Shown here: positions 45,237 through 56,633 of the stretch, in pieces | How positions within the stretch are numbered: position 1 is the stretch's first letter | Layout: each line of letters opens with the position of its first letter | Origin: Blepharisma stoltei | Taxonomy: Eukaryota > Ciliophora > Heterotrichea > Heterotrichida > Blepharismidae | DNA: 64,000 nucleotides | NCBI GenBank assembly: GCA_914767885.1 | Contig: CAJZBQ010000003.1 | Location: forward strand, 124,001-188,000 | Direction of reading: 5' to 3' | Notes under the pieces: generated by a model | What the model saw: only the letters and a program-made list of their open reading frames with translations | Database searches by the model: none | Told to the model about the DNA's origin: nothing | Translations under genes and position numbers: made by a program

Positions 45237-46121
45237 TTAGAAGTAAACTTCCCTCGCTTCTCTAATTTTAGTTTTACAAAGCGGACATACAACACCTTGC
45301 GCTCTACGTCCGATTGGAGTATTCAGCTGCAGCTTCATCTGAATAATAGTACAGTCTTTACACGCAACAATATGCCCACACGGCAAAAACACAACATTTT
45401 TCATAGAATTCCTACAAAGCAAGCATTCTAAATCTTGTTCAATATTATCCTGACCTGTGCTCTGTTGTCTCTTTAATTGTGAATTTAAATTTTTTATCTG
45501 TTCTGAAGCATTATCATGCTGCTCTTTTAATGCTTTTATTTTTGTAAATAAGCTGGCACTCAGCTGGGCATATTGGTTACTTTCTTTATTTTTCTGTTCA
45601 ATAGCTTCTTTTAAGGCCAAAGTTTGTGTAAAAATCTCATCTTTGACGATTTTTACAGCTTTAATGTAATTTATTATCGAGTCCATTCCTTCCCCGAAAA
45701 GCTCGACATAAGTAAATTTGAAAATAGCCAGCTTAGCAGCACAGAAAAATGACCCTAGGCCAGGGCGGTCTTGCATATGTGCAATTAAATAGACAAAATC
45801 TGGATTTTGAGGGTTGGAAAATTCTGCCATTCGTATTGAAGAACCTGAGTAAAGTCCTTGAAGTAGCAGCTGCTCAAATCCACAGAATAAATTTTGTGTT
45901 GTTTCTTGGTCTGTACATTCATAGAGAAGTGCACAAATATGAGTAGAAAGATCTTGATTTAAAAGGAAAGGCAAGTAAGGAAAATCAAAGACGCTGATTA
46001 GCCTTTGAAATGTCAGAGATGAGATAGATGGCGTTTCAGTCATTTCTTGGTATGACTGAACGCTAAAATGTCCTTCTGGTAATGTAAGATCAAGCTTGTA
46101 AAATGAAGAGTGTATTAGCAT
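45237..46121 (-). CDS. RING-finger protein, probable E3 ubiquitin ligase
   Basis: 294 aa, single exon. The first 180 residues look globular. A coiled coil covers about 180-232 (IKNLNSQLKRQQSTGQDN at its end). The C-terminal RING is C3HC4 type: CLLCRNSMKNVVFLPCGH, CKDC, then CPLCKTKIREAREVYF. The spacing suits the IAP/MIB/RNF34-type RING, which ends the protein directly. Substrate unknown. Confidence 0.8.
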   Translation of the reverse strand: MLIHSSFYKLDLTLPEGHFSVQSYQEMTETPSISSLTFQRLISVFDFPYLPFLLNQDLSTHICALLYECTDQETTQNLFCGFEQLLLQGLYSGSSIRMAEFSNPQNPDFVYLIAHMQDRPGLGSFFCAAKLAIFKFTYVELFGEGMDSIINYIKAVKIVKDEIFTQTLALKEAIEQKNKESNQYAQLSASLFTKIKALKEQHDNASEQIKNLNSQLKRQQSTGQDNIEQDLECLLCRNSMKNVVFLPCGHIVACKDCTIIQMKLQLNTPIGRRAQGVVCPLCKTKIREAREVYF

Positions 46122-46563
46122 TTTTTTTTACCAAAAGTTACTATATAACTCATTAAGATTCTGGTACAAAATTTTCCTGGATTTTTGTTAGAATTTGATA
46201 GAACAAATAGAAAGAAGGATGATGGCATTATTTAAAAGATTGTTTAACTGATGAGATGAACGGGAAAATTATAAAAAAATAAAAAATATTTGAGTTTGTT
46301 TATAGTAAATAAGATCAATGTGGATTAATTAATATAAAAGTTTAGAAGATTGAGCAGCTTTGTATAAATATAGTTATTGCTATTTATGTAGTTATAAAAA
46401 AAATAAAAAAATAAATCAATTTATCTAAAAGGTATATATAATAGATTCGAAAGAATAAAAGGATAATTATTATTAATTAAACCAAAAGCTATATAGATAA
46501 AGCTAGCATACTAATTTTATGGATTTATTTTATAAGAAATCTGGCTCTGGGATTCACATGTGC
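46122..46563. other. intergenic, no feature seen
   Basis: AT-rich; apparent short frames on the + strand further right are shadows of the minus-strand gene. Confidence 0.5.
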
Positions 46564-47453
46564 CTAGATATCCCAAGTTTTGAGTTGCCTTCTCCACTTG
46601 CTAGTAATTTTTTTTATTTCTTTAATCGTAATATCTTTTTCTACGTTATGGTACCTCTGGTTAAGTCTTCTTATTCTACGTTTTCAAAGTATTTCGTCTG
46701 TATCCATTTTGGTGATATGCTTCAGTCCTTTTATTAAGTCTTCCAAATCAGTTTTGGTCTGCTTAAATTGGCTTTTCAAGTCTTTTGTGCTTTCTTTGTC
46801 CAGTGAACTTATATACTATTAATATTGCAAATAAAGTCTCTAAATCTATAAATTCAAATTATAAGATTCATAATAAATTTCCATATATTAAATAACAGTG
46901 AAAATAATATATAGACTAAATATTTATTATAAAAAGATTATTTCTATAAAGGAATAAAATTTTCAATCTTCTCATGATGTGGACTGATTGGTGCTTCACA
47001 CACTTTCCCAGAAAAATTATTTTTTGAGTCGTGTCCGAGTTTTTGTCGATAAGCAGACCGTGAACTTCATAATGGGTCTTTAAAATCTCCAAAATTCATA
47101 AATCTAAGGGTAGCACTATTAGGGCTTGAAGGAGAATTTGCTCTTAAATTACTCGAAATTGAGATTAATGAAGGAGACTTCGGCAGAAAGTTTAATGGGT
47201 GAATATCGTCATGATGCAAATGTTTTTGTATCGCAGCGTTCATTTCTTCTTTTGAAGTAAAAATCGGGGTCTTAGAATGGTGATTTAGGGTATTTTGGTA
47301 ATTCAGACAATTTAATTTTAAAGGCTCTGGCTGTGGGGAACTTGGATTTGTTTTAGCATTTGGCTCTAAAATAACCAATCTTTTTGCTTTTTTTGGGGCG
47401 GCAGTCTTTGTTTTTGATTTTTTCTTTCGGTGAAGGCCTTTTTGAGTTTCCAT
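46564..47453 (-). CDS. hypothetical basic coiled-coil protein
   Basis: A 137-bp IES removed and one UGA read as Trp at the 47067 break give 250 aa. N terminus very basic (GLHRKKKSKTKTAAPKKAKR), a Ser/Pro-rich middle, then a helical end (KSQFKQTKTDLEDLIKGLKH, RRIRRLNQRYHNVEKDI). Could be two genes if the IES call is wrong. No family recognised. Confidence 0.55.
46812..46948. other. IES, 137 bp
   Basis: TA-bounded; joins HHEKIENFIPL to SSLDKESTKDL and keeps frame. Confidence 0.6.
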
Positions 47454-47827
47454 TTAATAATTGACTTATAAGGTAAAAAAACGTCAAAAAAATTTGTACA
47501 AAATAAATATTATATGGCTATTTCTGATAGTCAAGAGAATGACTTTTATATTCAATTTTAAATTATATAAACTCTATTTTATTGACTTGTAAAAAATATC
47601 TTATTCTATTTATATCGCTATAAGAAATAATTTTTAATTATTATCAACAGAAATTTAAAGAAAATAAAATTTTTTATATAAACTCTAGTTTATCTATATC
47701 AAAATGGCATGATACTGCTTATTTTCCCCAGTACAAAATTTATCCTCTTGTCTTCTCCTAATAACTCCTACAACTCTTTAATAAATTTATTAAACATCTA
47801 TTCCTTTGAAATTTATTAAAAATCCTC

Positions 47828-48554
47828 ACTCCCCCCCTTTAAATTGGAACAAAATATACGTAAAATTTCCACTTTTTTGGTAAATTAACCCCCCTTTAAA
47901 TTGGAACAAAATTTAATTTTATAATAAAAAATTATATATAATTTTTATCTAAAAAGTTTTGATATAAGCTAAATGTTTCTTCTTAACTAAAATTAAAAAT
48001 TTAGTTATATCATGCTCTTGTTTAAAGAAGAAAGTATAAAGAGCATCTTATTTAAATAAATTTATTATCCTTAATTGCTAAATTTTTTATTTTTTGAATA
48101 AAAATGATATTTTTTATTTAAATAGTTTTGATATAAATTCAATAGGAATTCTTTATAAAATTTCAAAATTTACTTATTTCTTGCTTTATTTTAAAGAATA
48201 GAGTATAAATAACATCTTATTTAAATAAAATTAGCACTTTTGATGATAAATTTTCTAAATTTTTTTTTTTTAATTTTTTCTTATCAATAAAAAATAATAA
48301 TTTTTGTGCAAATAATTTTGATGCCAATTAATAGTGGCGTATTAACTAATAATAAAAAATTAGTTATATCTTACTTTTTTTTAAAGGATAAAGAGTAAAT
48401 AGCCTTTTATTAAGCAAATTTATTAATCTAACTCGATAAGTTTTTGAAATTTTTTTTTTAAATTTTTATATATAATAATTTTTTTTTTAAAAAAAAAAAT
48501 TAACCCCCTTTAAATTGGAACAAAATTTTTAGTTCCAATTTAAAGGGGGGGGAG
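47828..48554. mobile_element. MITE-architecture element, family 2, 727 bp
   Basis: Terminal motif TTTAAATTGGAACAAAA in the same four-copy layout as family 1: left outer 47838, left inner 47896, right-end hairpin near 48505-48550, each next to a C or G tract. The core contains about three tandem units of 170-190 bp. Lies upstream of the BFR1-like gene. Confidence 0.8.
47950..48445. repeat. three diverged tandem units of about 170-190 bp
   Basis: Units begin at AGTTTTGATATAAGC (47955), AGTTTTGATATAAATTC (48124) and AATTTTGATGCCAATT (48312). Each runs through a TTTAAAG..TAAA-AG-TAAA block to a TTATTTAAATAAA-like end. Confidence 0.65.
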
Positions 48555-48613
48555 TCAGATTTTCTCGACTTTTAAACAAATTTTTAGAAAACATTCACGA
48601 CATTGCCATAAAT

Positions 48614-50319
48614 ATGGAAGAGGTCGAGGAAACAAAGCCTCAAAAAAGGCAGCACGATAAAGTGACTTTAGAGACTGTAATTCCTCCACTACCATCTAAA
48701 CCAGAACGAATTCCAGCTCCAGACCAAATAAAGCTAGAACGTGATATCAAGGCAATAGAAAGGGATATTGAAAAATTAAAGTCACAGAAAGAAGCCATTC
48801 AGAACATAATCACACTCAAAAAAGAAGGTGGCAAAGCTGAAAGCAAAGATGTCTCTGTCCAGGAAGACAAAAAATCAAAAATCAGTAGCATAAAAGATTG
48901 GAGAGGAGAACTCAATCGCTTGCATGAGCGATTCAACGCTCTTAAAGAAGAGTACTCAAACCTTATTGAGGATAATAAAAGAATCAAGCCAAAAATCCAA
49001 CTTTTCGACGAAGAGGACATTGATAAGACTATTGAAGAAATTGAGGTGAAGCTTGAGACGACTACTATGCCTCTTCCAGAAGAAAAAAAGCTTATACAAA
49101 AGTTAGGACTTTTGAAACAATCAAGACCCCTTGCTACTGAATATATCCAATATTAAATAAAGTATTATACGTTTTTTATCTGTTATTTTGCCTTATTTAA
49201 TTATAAATATGCTAGAATTCTGAGAAAAAATATTAAATTTGAATAAAATATCATAAAACCAGATCAGCAAGGATCGCAGAACTAAAAAAAGAAAAAGATT
49301 CAACCTGGGCCCAAATTGAAGCTCTCAAAAAGCAAGTCATCGACACAAACGCTGAAATCGGAAGCATCACAGCTAGACTTAAAGAAAGCAAAGAAAAACT
49401 CCAAACAGAAATCCCACAGCTTATAGAAGAAAGAAAACAGATCCAAGAAAAAATCAAAGAGCTCATTGAGAAGAAAAAACAAGTCAATGACGAATTTTAT
49501 AGGCTACCCTTTAAAAAAACCGCTGAAAATTTATTTTTCCTATAGAATTATTTTTTTAATATAAATAAATTATTAAAGAACTTACTGTAATTTTTCATGA
49601 TACCCAAATTTTATGAAGAAAAAAGAAAATACAATGAACAAAGGCAACAAATTCAGTATATAGAATGGGCTACAAAAATAAAGGAAAAATTAATAAAACA
49701 AGAAGAATATAAGAAAGCTGAAGAAGAAAGGAAAAAATATGAAGAAGAAAATAAGCCTCATCCATATGAAAAAGAAATTACACAGTGTGAGAATTTTATT
49801 GCTTATCTTCAGAGACTTGTACCAAATGAAGAAGAAAGCAAAGAAGAAAGTAAAGAAGAGACAAAAGATGAATTTTTAGCCAAAAAAGAACAAAGAGGAG
49901 CTCAGGAAAGTGAGCAGTGGTTTGGGCAAGCTAAGAAAAAGACCAAGAAAAAGAGAGAAAGAGGAAGAAAGAAAGAATCAGAGCCATTGTTGGCATTGCC
50001 GATTGAGCTTTTGAATTTCTTTTCATTCGCTGGAATCAAAGTGCCTACTAAATCTGAAGAACTTTCCTCTACCATTGAAGAGCTCGAGAAAAAGCGAGAT
50101 TACTTCGAGTCATTAGAAGAAAGAGTTGAAACAAAAGAAGAAAAAACTAATGTAAAAGCCAAGCCAGCTCAGCCTGAAATCAAACCTACAGATTTCCCAG
50201 CACCTATTGAAAGCCAAGTTAAAGAAGAATACGGAATTTTCAAAGATGACGGGCCTGTACCCAAAAAAGAAGAAACCAAGCAAACAAGAGGTAGAAGGAA
50301 CTTCAAGAGAGGTAACTAA
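48614..50319 (+). CDS. BFR1-like coiled-coil RNA-associated protein
   Basis: Two IESs (about 107 and 96 bp) removed leave 500 aa. Nearly all helical and charged, with long coiled coils (DIKAIERDIEKLKSQKEA and others), then the FYEEKRKYNEQRQQIQYIEW block, the conserved mark of the nuclear segregation protein BFR1 group. YEKEITQCENFIAYLQRL follows, then a low-complexity Lys/Glu tail ending RGRRNFKRGN. In yeast BFR1 is an mRNP and ER-associated factor. Confidence 0.75.
49144..49250. other. IES, 107 bp (or 110)
   Basis: TA-bounded; joins LATEY to HKTRSARIAELKKE. Confidence 0.65.
49507..49602. other. IES, 96 bp
   Basis: TA-bounded; joins VNDEFYRL to PKFYEEKRKY, restoring the BFR1 block. Confidence 0.8.
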
Positions 50320-50895
50320 GCTTAATATGGTCAGTAGGCTATTTATCAATTTAATTTATTTTGTGTTGAAAAATATCTTTTGATTTTATTATATCATAAT
50401 AATTTTGCCTTCATTTTATTATCTTTGGTTAAGAATCTGGCAATTTCTAAGACTTCTGAGTCGCATTCAGCAGTATAACAATTTTGAGGTATGAAAGTTT
50501 ATTTTTTAAGATGTGGAAGCTAAGGATATTACTAAATTATTATAGAAAGATGATTGCAACATAAAGTGATATTTTGAAATTATTTTGTTGATTAAGAAAT
50601 GTAAAAACAATTGAATAAAACTTGGCTTAATGTCTTAGCCTTAGTAATTATAGGAGGGAGAGGAGGCTTAAATCTTAAGATTAGTGCTCGCTAACCTTAA
50701 TTCTACTGTTAATTTAAACAGTAAAGTTATAATAATCGTAAAAATAATAGATGAGCTGGTTTGCAAGAAAAAAGGAGGTATAGTCCAGGAAGGCTTTTAA
50801 CCATAAAGCAAACAAAAATTTTGTGTCTTAAGATTTGGCTACCCAAATAAAAAAGATACCTATTAAGCGACCCAAATAAAAAAGATACCTATTAA
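50320..50895. other. intergenic or unresolved 5' end of the Polo-like kinase
   Basis: No complete gene. Contains a tandem 29-bp repeat (listed). An ATG at 50751 could start the kinase if a further intron or IES lies between, but I could not join it. Confidence 0.4.
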
Positions 50896-50898
50896 GCG
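50841..50898. repeat. tandem 29-bp repeat, 2 copies
   Basis: Unit ACCCAAATAAAAAAGATACC plus TATTAAGCG occurs twice without change, then ACCCAAAAG starts a partial third. Confidence 0.85.
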
Positions 50899-53638
50899 AC
50901 CCAAAAGCTTTCTTCAGCTATAGTCACAGAAGATCATCAAATAATCCAGGAAAGAATTATCAAAATCAATGGAGACCCAGGGACAAAATCCTACCGCAAA
51001 GGCAAGTTCCTCGGCAAAGGCGGTTTTGCAAGAGTTTACGAATTTTGATGCCAAGAATCCAAACAACTTACCGCTGGCAAAATTTTGCCGAAATCTGCCC
51101 TACTGAAAGCTCGTGCTCGTCAGAAACTTATGAATGAAATCAAAATCCACCGTTCCTTGCACCACACAAATATAGTTGGCTTTGATCATTATTTCGAAGA
51201 CGGTGAGAACATCTATAAAATTTCCCTTTAATAAGAATTTAATTTTAAATATATAAATTTAGTAATAAATAAAGGGAAAAAGGATATATTTTATTAGAGC
51301 TCTGCACAAATCAAACGCTTTGTGAAGTCATGAGACGTCGAAAGCGCATTACTGAGCTTGAAGTACAATATTATATGCTACAATTAATCAAGGCTTTGCA
51401 ATATTTGCATGCCCATAAAATTATTCATAGGGATATAAAATTAGGAAATTTATTTATAACTGACCAAATGGAACTCAAGCTAGGTGACTTTGGTTTAGCA
51501 GCTAAAATAGAATTTGATGGGGAAAGGAAAAGAACTATTTGTGGGACACCAAATTATATAGCTCCAGAAGTCATTGACGGCTGGTAAGCCTGACTGGGTC
51601 TAATTGGCTCTACAGCTCTGCATGACAGTCCGGCTGTACCTTGCAGTCTAGCTCTACCTCGCAGTCTGGCTATGGCTCTACTAGACTGCCAGGTAGGGCC
51701 AGGGTGCCAGTAGAGCCAGGCAGAGCCAAGTAGAGCCAGACTTCCAGACTGTCAGGTAGGGCCAGTAGAGTCTGACTGTCTGACTGCCAGGTTGCCAGTT
51801 AAAGCCGGACTTTAGGTAGAGTCAGGTAAAGCCGAACTGCCAGGTAGAGCCAGGCTGCCAGATAGAGCCAGTAGGGTAGAACCGGGTATACCCTGCCAAG
51901 TTTAACCAGACGGCAAGCAAGGGCATTCTTATGAGGTCGACATATGGAGTCTTGGAGCTTTAATGTTTACACTTCTCGTCGGAAAAGCTCCTTTTGAGGC
52001 TGCAGATCTTCGGGCCACCTATAAAAACATCCAAAAACTAGTTTATACCTTTCCTGATCATATTCCAATCTCAAAAGAAGCCAAAACGCTTATTTCAAAT
52101 ATTTTAAAAATCGACCCAACAACGCGCCCAAACTTAGAACAGATTTTAGCTTCACCTTTTTTTACAAAAAACCCTATCCCTAACTCCCCCCCTCCGTGAG
52201 TGAACAAAACCATTAGAAAAATGGCTATTTTTTGCCCAAAAACCCACCCTCCGTGAGTGAACAAAAAGTTTTTTAATAGAAAAATTTTTAAGGAAAAAAA
52301 ATTATATATAAGTGATAACTAGTATAATGAAATCTAGAGCTAATTCTGTTTACTTTAAACGAATTGCTTTTTAAAACAGTAATTTTTATAAATTAAATTA
52401 ATATTTGCTTTCCAATTTTTTCGAATTAGGATTTTTTTAAATTTCGAAAAAAAATTTTCTATAAAATTTTCTATATAATTTTTTTTTAAAAAAAAAAATT
52501 AACCCCCCTCCGTGAGTGAACAAAATTTTTTTGTTCACTCACGGGGGGGAGTAAGCAGCTTCCTGCAAGTACTTTAGCAGTGCCTCCAAGTAATTCATTT
52601 TTGCAGCAATTTAATATACAAATTAAGCCTTCAAGAAATAGTGATGAAATAATATTGGAGCATGGGGCAATGACGACAAGGGAAAATTGCCAAAAAATCA
52701 TTAATTTTGAGGAAAGCGAAACAATTAGAAGTAGATTTAACCCTACTCCTTTGAGTACTAAAGGTGACTGAGATGCACCAAGAGAAAGGCTGGCGGCTAC
52801 TCCTACAAGCTTAGAAAGCGGCTGAGACACTCCTAGGGAAAAATTCAGCTCGACACCAACAATTTCAGAAAGAGGCTGTGAGACCCCGAATCCTTCAGAA
52901 AGAGGATCATTGACTCCTAGGTCACACAAAAAAGTAGCTGTGGCGAGTAATTATAATGGATCAAGTAATGATGGTGGGCCAAATACATGAATAAAAAAAT
53001 GAGTGGATTATTCAGATAAATATGGGGTTGGGTATATGATGAATGATTATTGCATTGGGGTTTATTTTAATGACGCTAGCAAAATGATAGGGATTGCTAA
53101 AAGCAGCGGTTTTAAATACATTTCTAAGCAGTCATCTGTAGATGAAGCTGTGACAAGCTATACTATTCAAGATTTCCCGAAGGAGCTGCATAAAAAAGTA
53201 GCACTTTTGCAGCATTTCCAAAAAAATCTTTTGATTAATGAAAAAATTGGAAATGCAAAAGGAAATGAACCTTTGGTTTATATGGATTTTGAGGTCAAAA
53301 TAATCATAGTTTTTATTTAGGAAATGAATATTTGTATTCACTGCTAAAAGAATATTAAAAAATGGCTCGGAACTAACCATGCTCATGTATTTCGGCTGAG
53401 CAACAACGTTGTGCAAGTGTTTTTTATTGACAAAACTGAGCTGATACTTTGTAATGATGGAAAAACAGTCATTTATGTAAACAAGCTCAAAGAGAAGCAG
53501 TCATATCAGCTAAGTAAGATTGTGGACAGTGGAAATAATGAGCTTTCAAAAAGGCTGAGATATACAAAAGAAATTTTAAAAATTATGCTTCAAAACCAAA
53601 GCCCTTCACAGTTGCCAGAAGATAGTTTGTTTAACTAA
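50896..53638 (+). CDS. PLK: Polo-like kinase, 5' end unresolved
   Basis: Four inserts removed (71, 333, 371 and about 72 bp) leave 631 aa from the first open codon; the start codon is not seen. Kinase: LGKGGFARVYEFW, AGKIL, HRDIKLGNLF, GDFGLAAKIEFDGERKRTIC, GTPNYIAPEV, GHSYEVDIWSLGALMFTLLV. A linker of TP-rich repeats (ATPTSL, DTPRE, SLTPRS) follows, then polo boxes: WVDYSDKYGVGYMMNDY and HVFRLSNNVVQVFF, RLRYTKEIL. The polo boxes bind phosphopeptides and set the mitotic location. All catalytic residues are intact. The gene only works if the inserts are eliminated. Confidence 0.9.
51218..51288. other. IES, 71 bp
   Basis: TA-bounded; joins DGENIY to ILLELCTNQTL in the Polo-like kinase. Confidence 0.85.
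51582..51914. mobile_element. GC-rich 333-bp insertion without TA borders
   Basis: Flanked by GACGGC on both sides (51576-51581, 51909-51914). Built of diverged units such as GACTGCCAGGTAGAGCCAG, with weak ends TGGT/ACCA. Removing the insert and one GACGGC gives APEVIDG-KQGHSYEVDIWS, the exact Polo consensus. It starts with an in-frame TAA, so it cannot stay in the mRNA. Confidence 0.75.
52183..52553. mobile_element. MITE-type IES, family 1, 371 bp
   Basis: TA-bounded, best-preserved copy: CTCCGTGAGTGAACAAAA at left outer, left inner (52248) and in the right-end hairpin (52508-52548). Joins KNPIP to KQLPASTLAVPP. Confidence 0.95.
53283..53354. other. IES, 72 bp (or 75)
   Basis: TA-bounded; joins NEPLVY to IKKWLGTNHAHV in the polo-box region. 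Confidence 0.75.
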
Positions 53639-53844
53639 TTTATTTACTTAAAATCTATATCCCCTTACTTTCTATGATTTATTTTAATGTGTATAACATT
53701 AAAAATATTTTTCTCTTCATCAAGAAAATAAAGATTTACTAATTTCTCCTGAAATTTTATATATAAAGCCATAATAGACAGTTCGAAATTCAAAAATTTT
53801 TACTCCTAGAGCATCTATTATGGAACTAATAAAATTTATCTTAG

Positions 53845-55262
53845 ATGGAAAATATGGACTCTCGGCTATCTGATTTTTCAATTCAAGGCGAGCTTGGCAC
53901 AGGAAGCAGCGGGACTGTTTATAAAGCTAAAAGCTTGATAGATAACAATATCTATGCATTAAAAAAGATTAACATTTCAAATCTTTCTTTTGAAGAAAAG
54001 TCTGAAGCTCAAACTTTGAAAAAACTAGACCATCCAAATATCATATCCAATATAAATAGAATAACTGCCAATTTTTTTAAAAATAATTATTATTAATTTT
54101 CTTATAACTAACAAAATTATTTCAAATAAAAAGTATAAAATACTATGGATCATTTAAAGAAGGCGACTGATTTTATATCATCATGGAATATGCTGAAGGC
54201 GGCGACCTCCACAAACTTTTTAAGCACCATCAAACTTTAAAAGTGAATTTTGACGAAAAAGAAATTTGGAAAATAATTATAGGCTTAGTCAAAGGTATTT
54301 CATATTTGCACTCTCAGCACATAATTCATAGAGACATTAAATGCTTGAATATTTTATTGACAAAGGATAGGAAGCCTAAGCTTGGGGATTTAGGCTCCTC
54401 GAAATTAGTATCAAGCACCATGAATTATAATAGAGTAGGAACTCCTCATTATTTGTCACCAGAAATGGTCCGGTGTCTTCCATATGATTATAAAACTGAT
54501 ATTTGGGCATTAGGATGTGTCGTTTATACCTTGGCATGCTTAGAAATCCCTTTTAAAGGGGAAAGTTTGTTATCATTAGGATTAAGTATAGTAAATAGTG
54601 AACCGAAAAGGCTTCCTGGAATGTACTCACAGGATTTAACGAATTTGTGTATGAAACTTCTTATGAAACAGCCAGTTGATAGACCAACTGCTGAAGAAAT
54701 TATGGAGTTGATACCAAGTCAGTATAAAAATGAGCATGAAACTTTTATAAATATAGAAGAAGAGATAGGTAAACAATATAAAACTGATTATTTTAGAAAA
54801 CCAAACATATCGCCTATAAGGACTTTTTCGCTGCAAGAAAAACCAGATTTTTCTGAGAAATATTTAAATAAGCAAGAAATTAAAAATTCACCAGCCACAG
54901 ATTCTCCACTCATTGGGAAAGTTTTAGTCTCATTAGAAAGAAAAAGGAATAGCAAAAGGCTTTTAATCAAAAGAGCATCAGTAGGCCAGAATAAAAAAGC
55001 TAAACTTATCAGCCTTGCTAATCAAAGAAGAGAGCCTGAAAGTGCTAGAAGACCATTGACTTCTGCAAGAGTTTTATACCAAACTGTAAATGACAGCTTA
55101 ACTCCGAAAGATAGATCAGCATCAGCTTTGAAAGCTCCACATCTGACCAAGCATGAAGCCCATCCCCTAGCCTTCAGTACCAAAATGCCTAGTCTTGATG
55201 GGGATGATGAGCATGTAGGATTGAAATCTCTGGCAATGTCGAGGACGAAGAGCTTATCTTAA
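53845..55262 (+). CDS. NEK-family protein kinase
   Basis: A 92-bp IES removed leaves 441 aa. Kinase domain in the first 265 residues: GELGTGSSGTVYKA, YALKKINI, MEYAEGGDL, HRDIKCLNIL, LGDLGSSK (DLG in place of DFG), VGTPHYLSPE, DIWALGCVVY and PVDRPTAEEI. This is the NIMA-related (NEK) pattern. The C-terminal 175 residues are basic and Ser-rich and look disordered (SLERKRNSKRLLIKRAS), ending SRTKSLS. NEK kinases act in cilium length control and mitosis; ciliates carry many. Confidence 0.9.
54046..54137. other. IES, 92 bp
   Basis: TA-bounded; joins LDHPNII to KYYGSFKEGDWF in the NEK gene. Confidence 0.9.
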
Positions 55263-56315
55263 TGTCCATTTTTATGAAAAGACAGATTCTTTGCTGCGTG
55301 GAATTGATAATGGAGAAAGATATTTCTGGAATTGAAATTGAACGAGCAAGTGGAAAAGACAATGGAGAAAGAGCTGGAGCTGAGCATAGGAGCAATGCAG
55401 AGTTCTAGAACAGTTTTGTAGTAAGAGAAAGATTTGCCATGAAAAGATGCATGCAGAGAATGTCGAAGGAAAACTCAGCTAAACGGACACTAAGCGATGC
55501 TTTGAGCCAAAAAGCCAGCAGAAAAATGAATATATATGTATTGAACTTTTCCCGAGACATATTATAAAAGATTTTTAGACAAAAAGAATAATGAAATTAG
55601 CTCAAATTTTATGTTTATCAATTTTATGAAATTGTGCTTTACGAAGCGAGATTCTGGAATTGGTGGGAGAATGAGCATAGAGAAGACACAGAGGAAGTGG
55701 ACAATTTAATTAAAAAATTTATTTATGCGGCTATGAAGAAAAAGAGAGAAATTCTGCATTAGATCAGCTGTAATTAATAGTATTAGTATATTTATCAGTT
55801 TTAAAAAAGAGAGCATATCAGATATCTTTTGGTTAAGATAGTAGAGGAGGATCAAATTGAAGTCTAAACATGACACTTGGGGATTTATTGGAGAGACTGG
55901 AGAAAAAGTTTTTTCTGTTTGCAATTGAAGTTGAAGTCCAAATGAGAAAAAAAGTTTGAAAATAATTGTAAGTCCTAGATTAGGGCGATAATAGATAATA
56001 TTTCTTATCAAGACTAGGCAGTTTAGTATTAAGGGGGTGGGTTTCATGCTTTACCACACATCCGCTTTTTAGGCCACGAGACATCTGCATTTTACAGCTT
56101 CCTTCAACAAGTCTTACTTATTATTCTCCGAATAATAAAAAAGAAAGCAAAAAGCTTATAAGGGTAAGTGACCTAAACAATGTTAAAATGCCAATATAAA
56201 TTTTCTTAACTTCCACAATTTTTATAACCTTATTTTAACCCAAAATTAGTGAAAAACCCATATCATCAAATATTTTAAGCAAAAAATAATATGCTTGTAT
56301 AGTGATTTAATGTTA
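55263..56315. other. no gene assigned; coding-like fragments
   Basis: Purine-rich stretch with short coding-like pieces in changing frames, such as LNEQVEKTMEKELELSIG (coiled-coil-like) near 55330 and KRCMQRMSKENSAKRTLSDA near 55440. I could not join them by introns or TA pairs. Possibly an IES-split gene, a decayed gene or germline-limited DNA. Confidence 0.35.
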
Positions 56316-56633
56316 CTAATTAAATCCTTCTCTTCGGTTCACTTCCCTATATTCTTGAGTTACAGCACAAGGTGCACAAATCCACTCGATCAAACAATCT
56401 GTGATAAAGGATCCTTCAATGTGATATTTTTTTCTTATCTGGCCTCGGTTTATTGCAGCTCCAAAACAAAACAACAGACATGGGAGGATAAAAGGTTTCA
56501 ATAATCCTTCTTGATATGCCTTATTCACACTCCAAGCTTGAAGACAACATGTACCACAAGGAACAAAACAGGCAATTAGACAACTGCACATCTCTGATAA
56601 GCAGCCGCATAAAGGTTCGTCAAATGCTGCCAT
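56316..56633 (-). CDS. PLAC8 (cysteine-rich) family protein
   Basis: 105 aa, single exon. Cys-rich N terminus (CGCLSEMCSCLIACFVPCGT), then the family core CCLQAWSVNKA, a hydrophobic stretch (FILPCLLFCFGAAINR) and the end motif CAPCAVTQEYREVNRR. PLAC8/cornifelin proteins are small membrane-associated proteins, some affecting metal transport or cell size. Usual length for the family. Confidence 0.85.
   Translation of the reverse strand: MAAFDEPLCGCLSEMCSCLIACFVPCGTCCLQAWSVNKAYQEGLLKPFILPCLLFCFGAAINRGQIRKKYHIEGSFITDCLIEWICAPCAVTQEYREVNRREGFN

Noticed and set aside
46519-46822. Two + strand open frames
   Set aside because: Shadows of the minus-strand gene at 46564-47453, whose frame reads as a charged coiled coil.
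51582-51914. PLK insertion as a long spliceosomal intron (GGTAAG at its start)
   Set aside because: No AG acceptor near the right end gives the needed phase, and the introns here are 15 nt.
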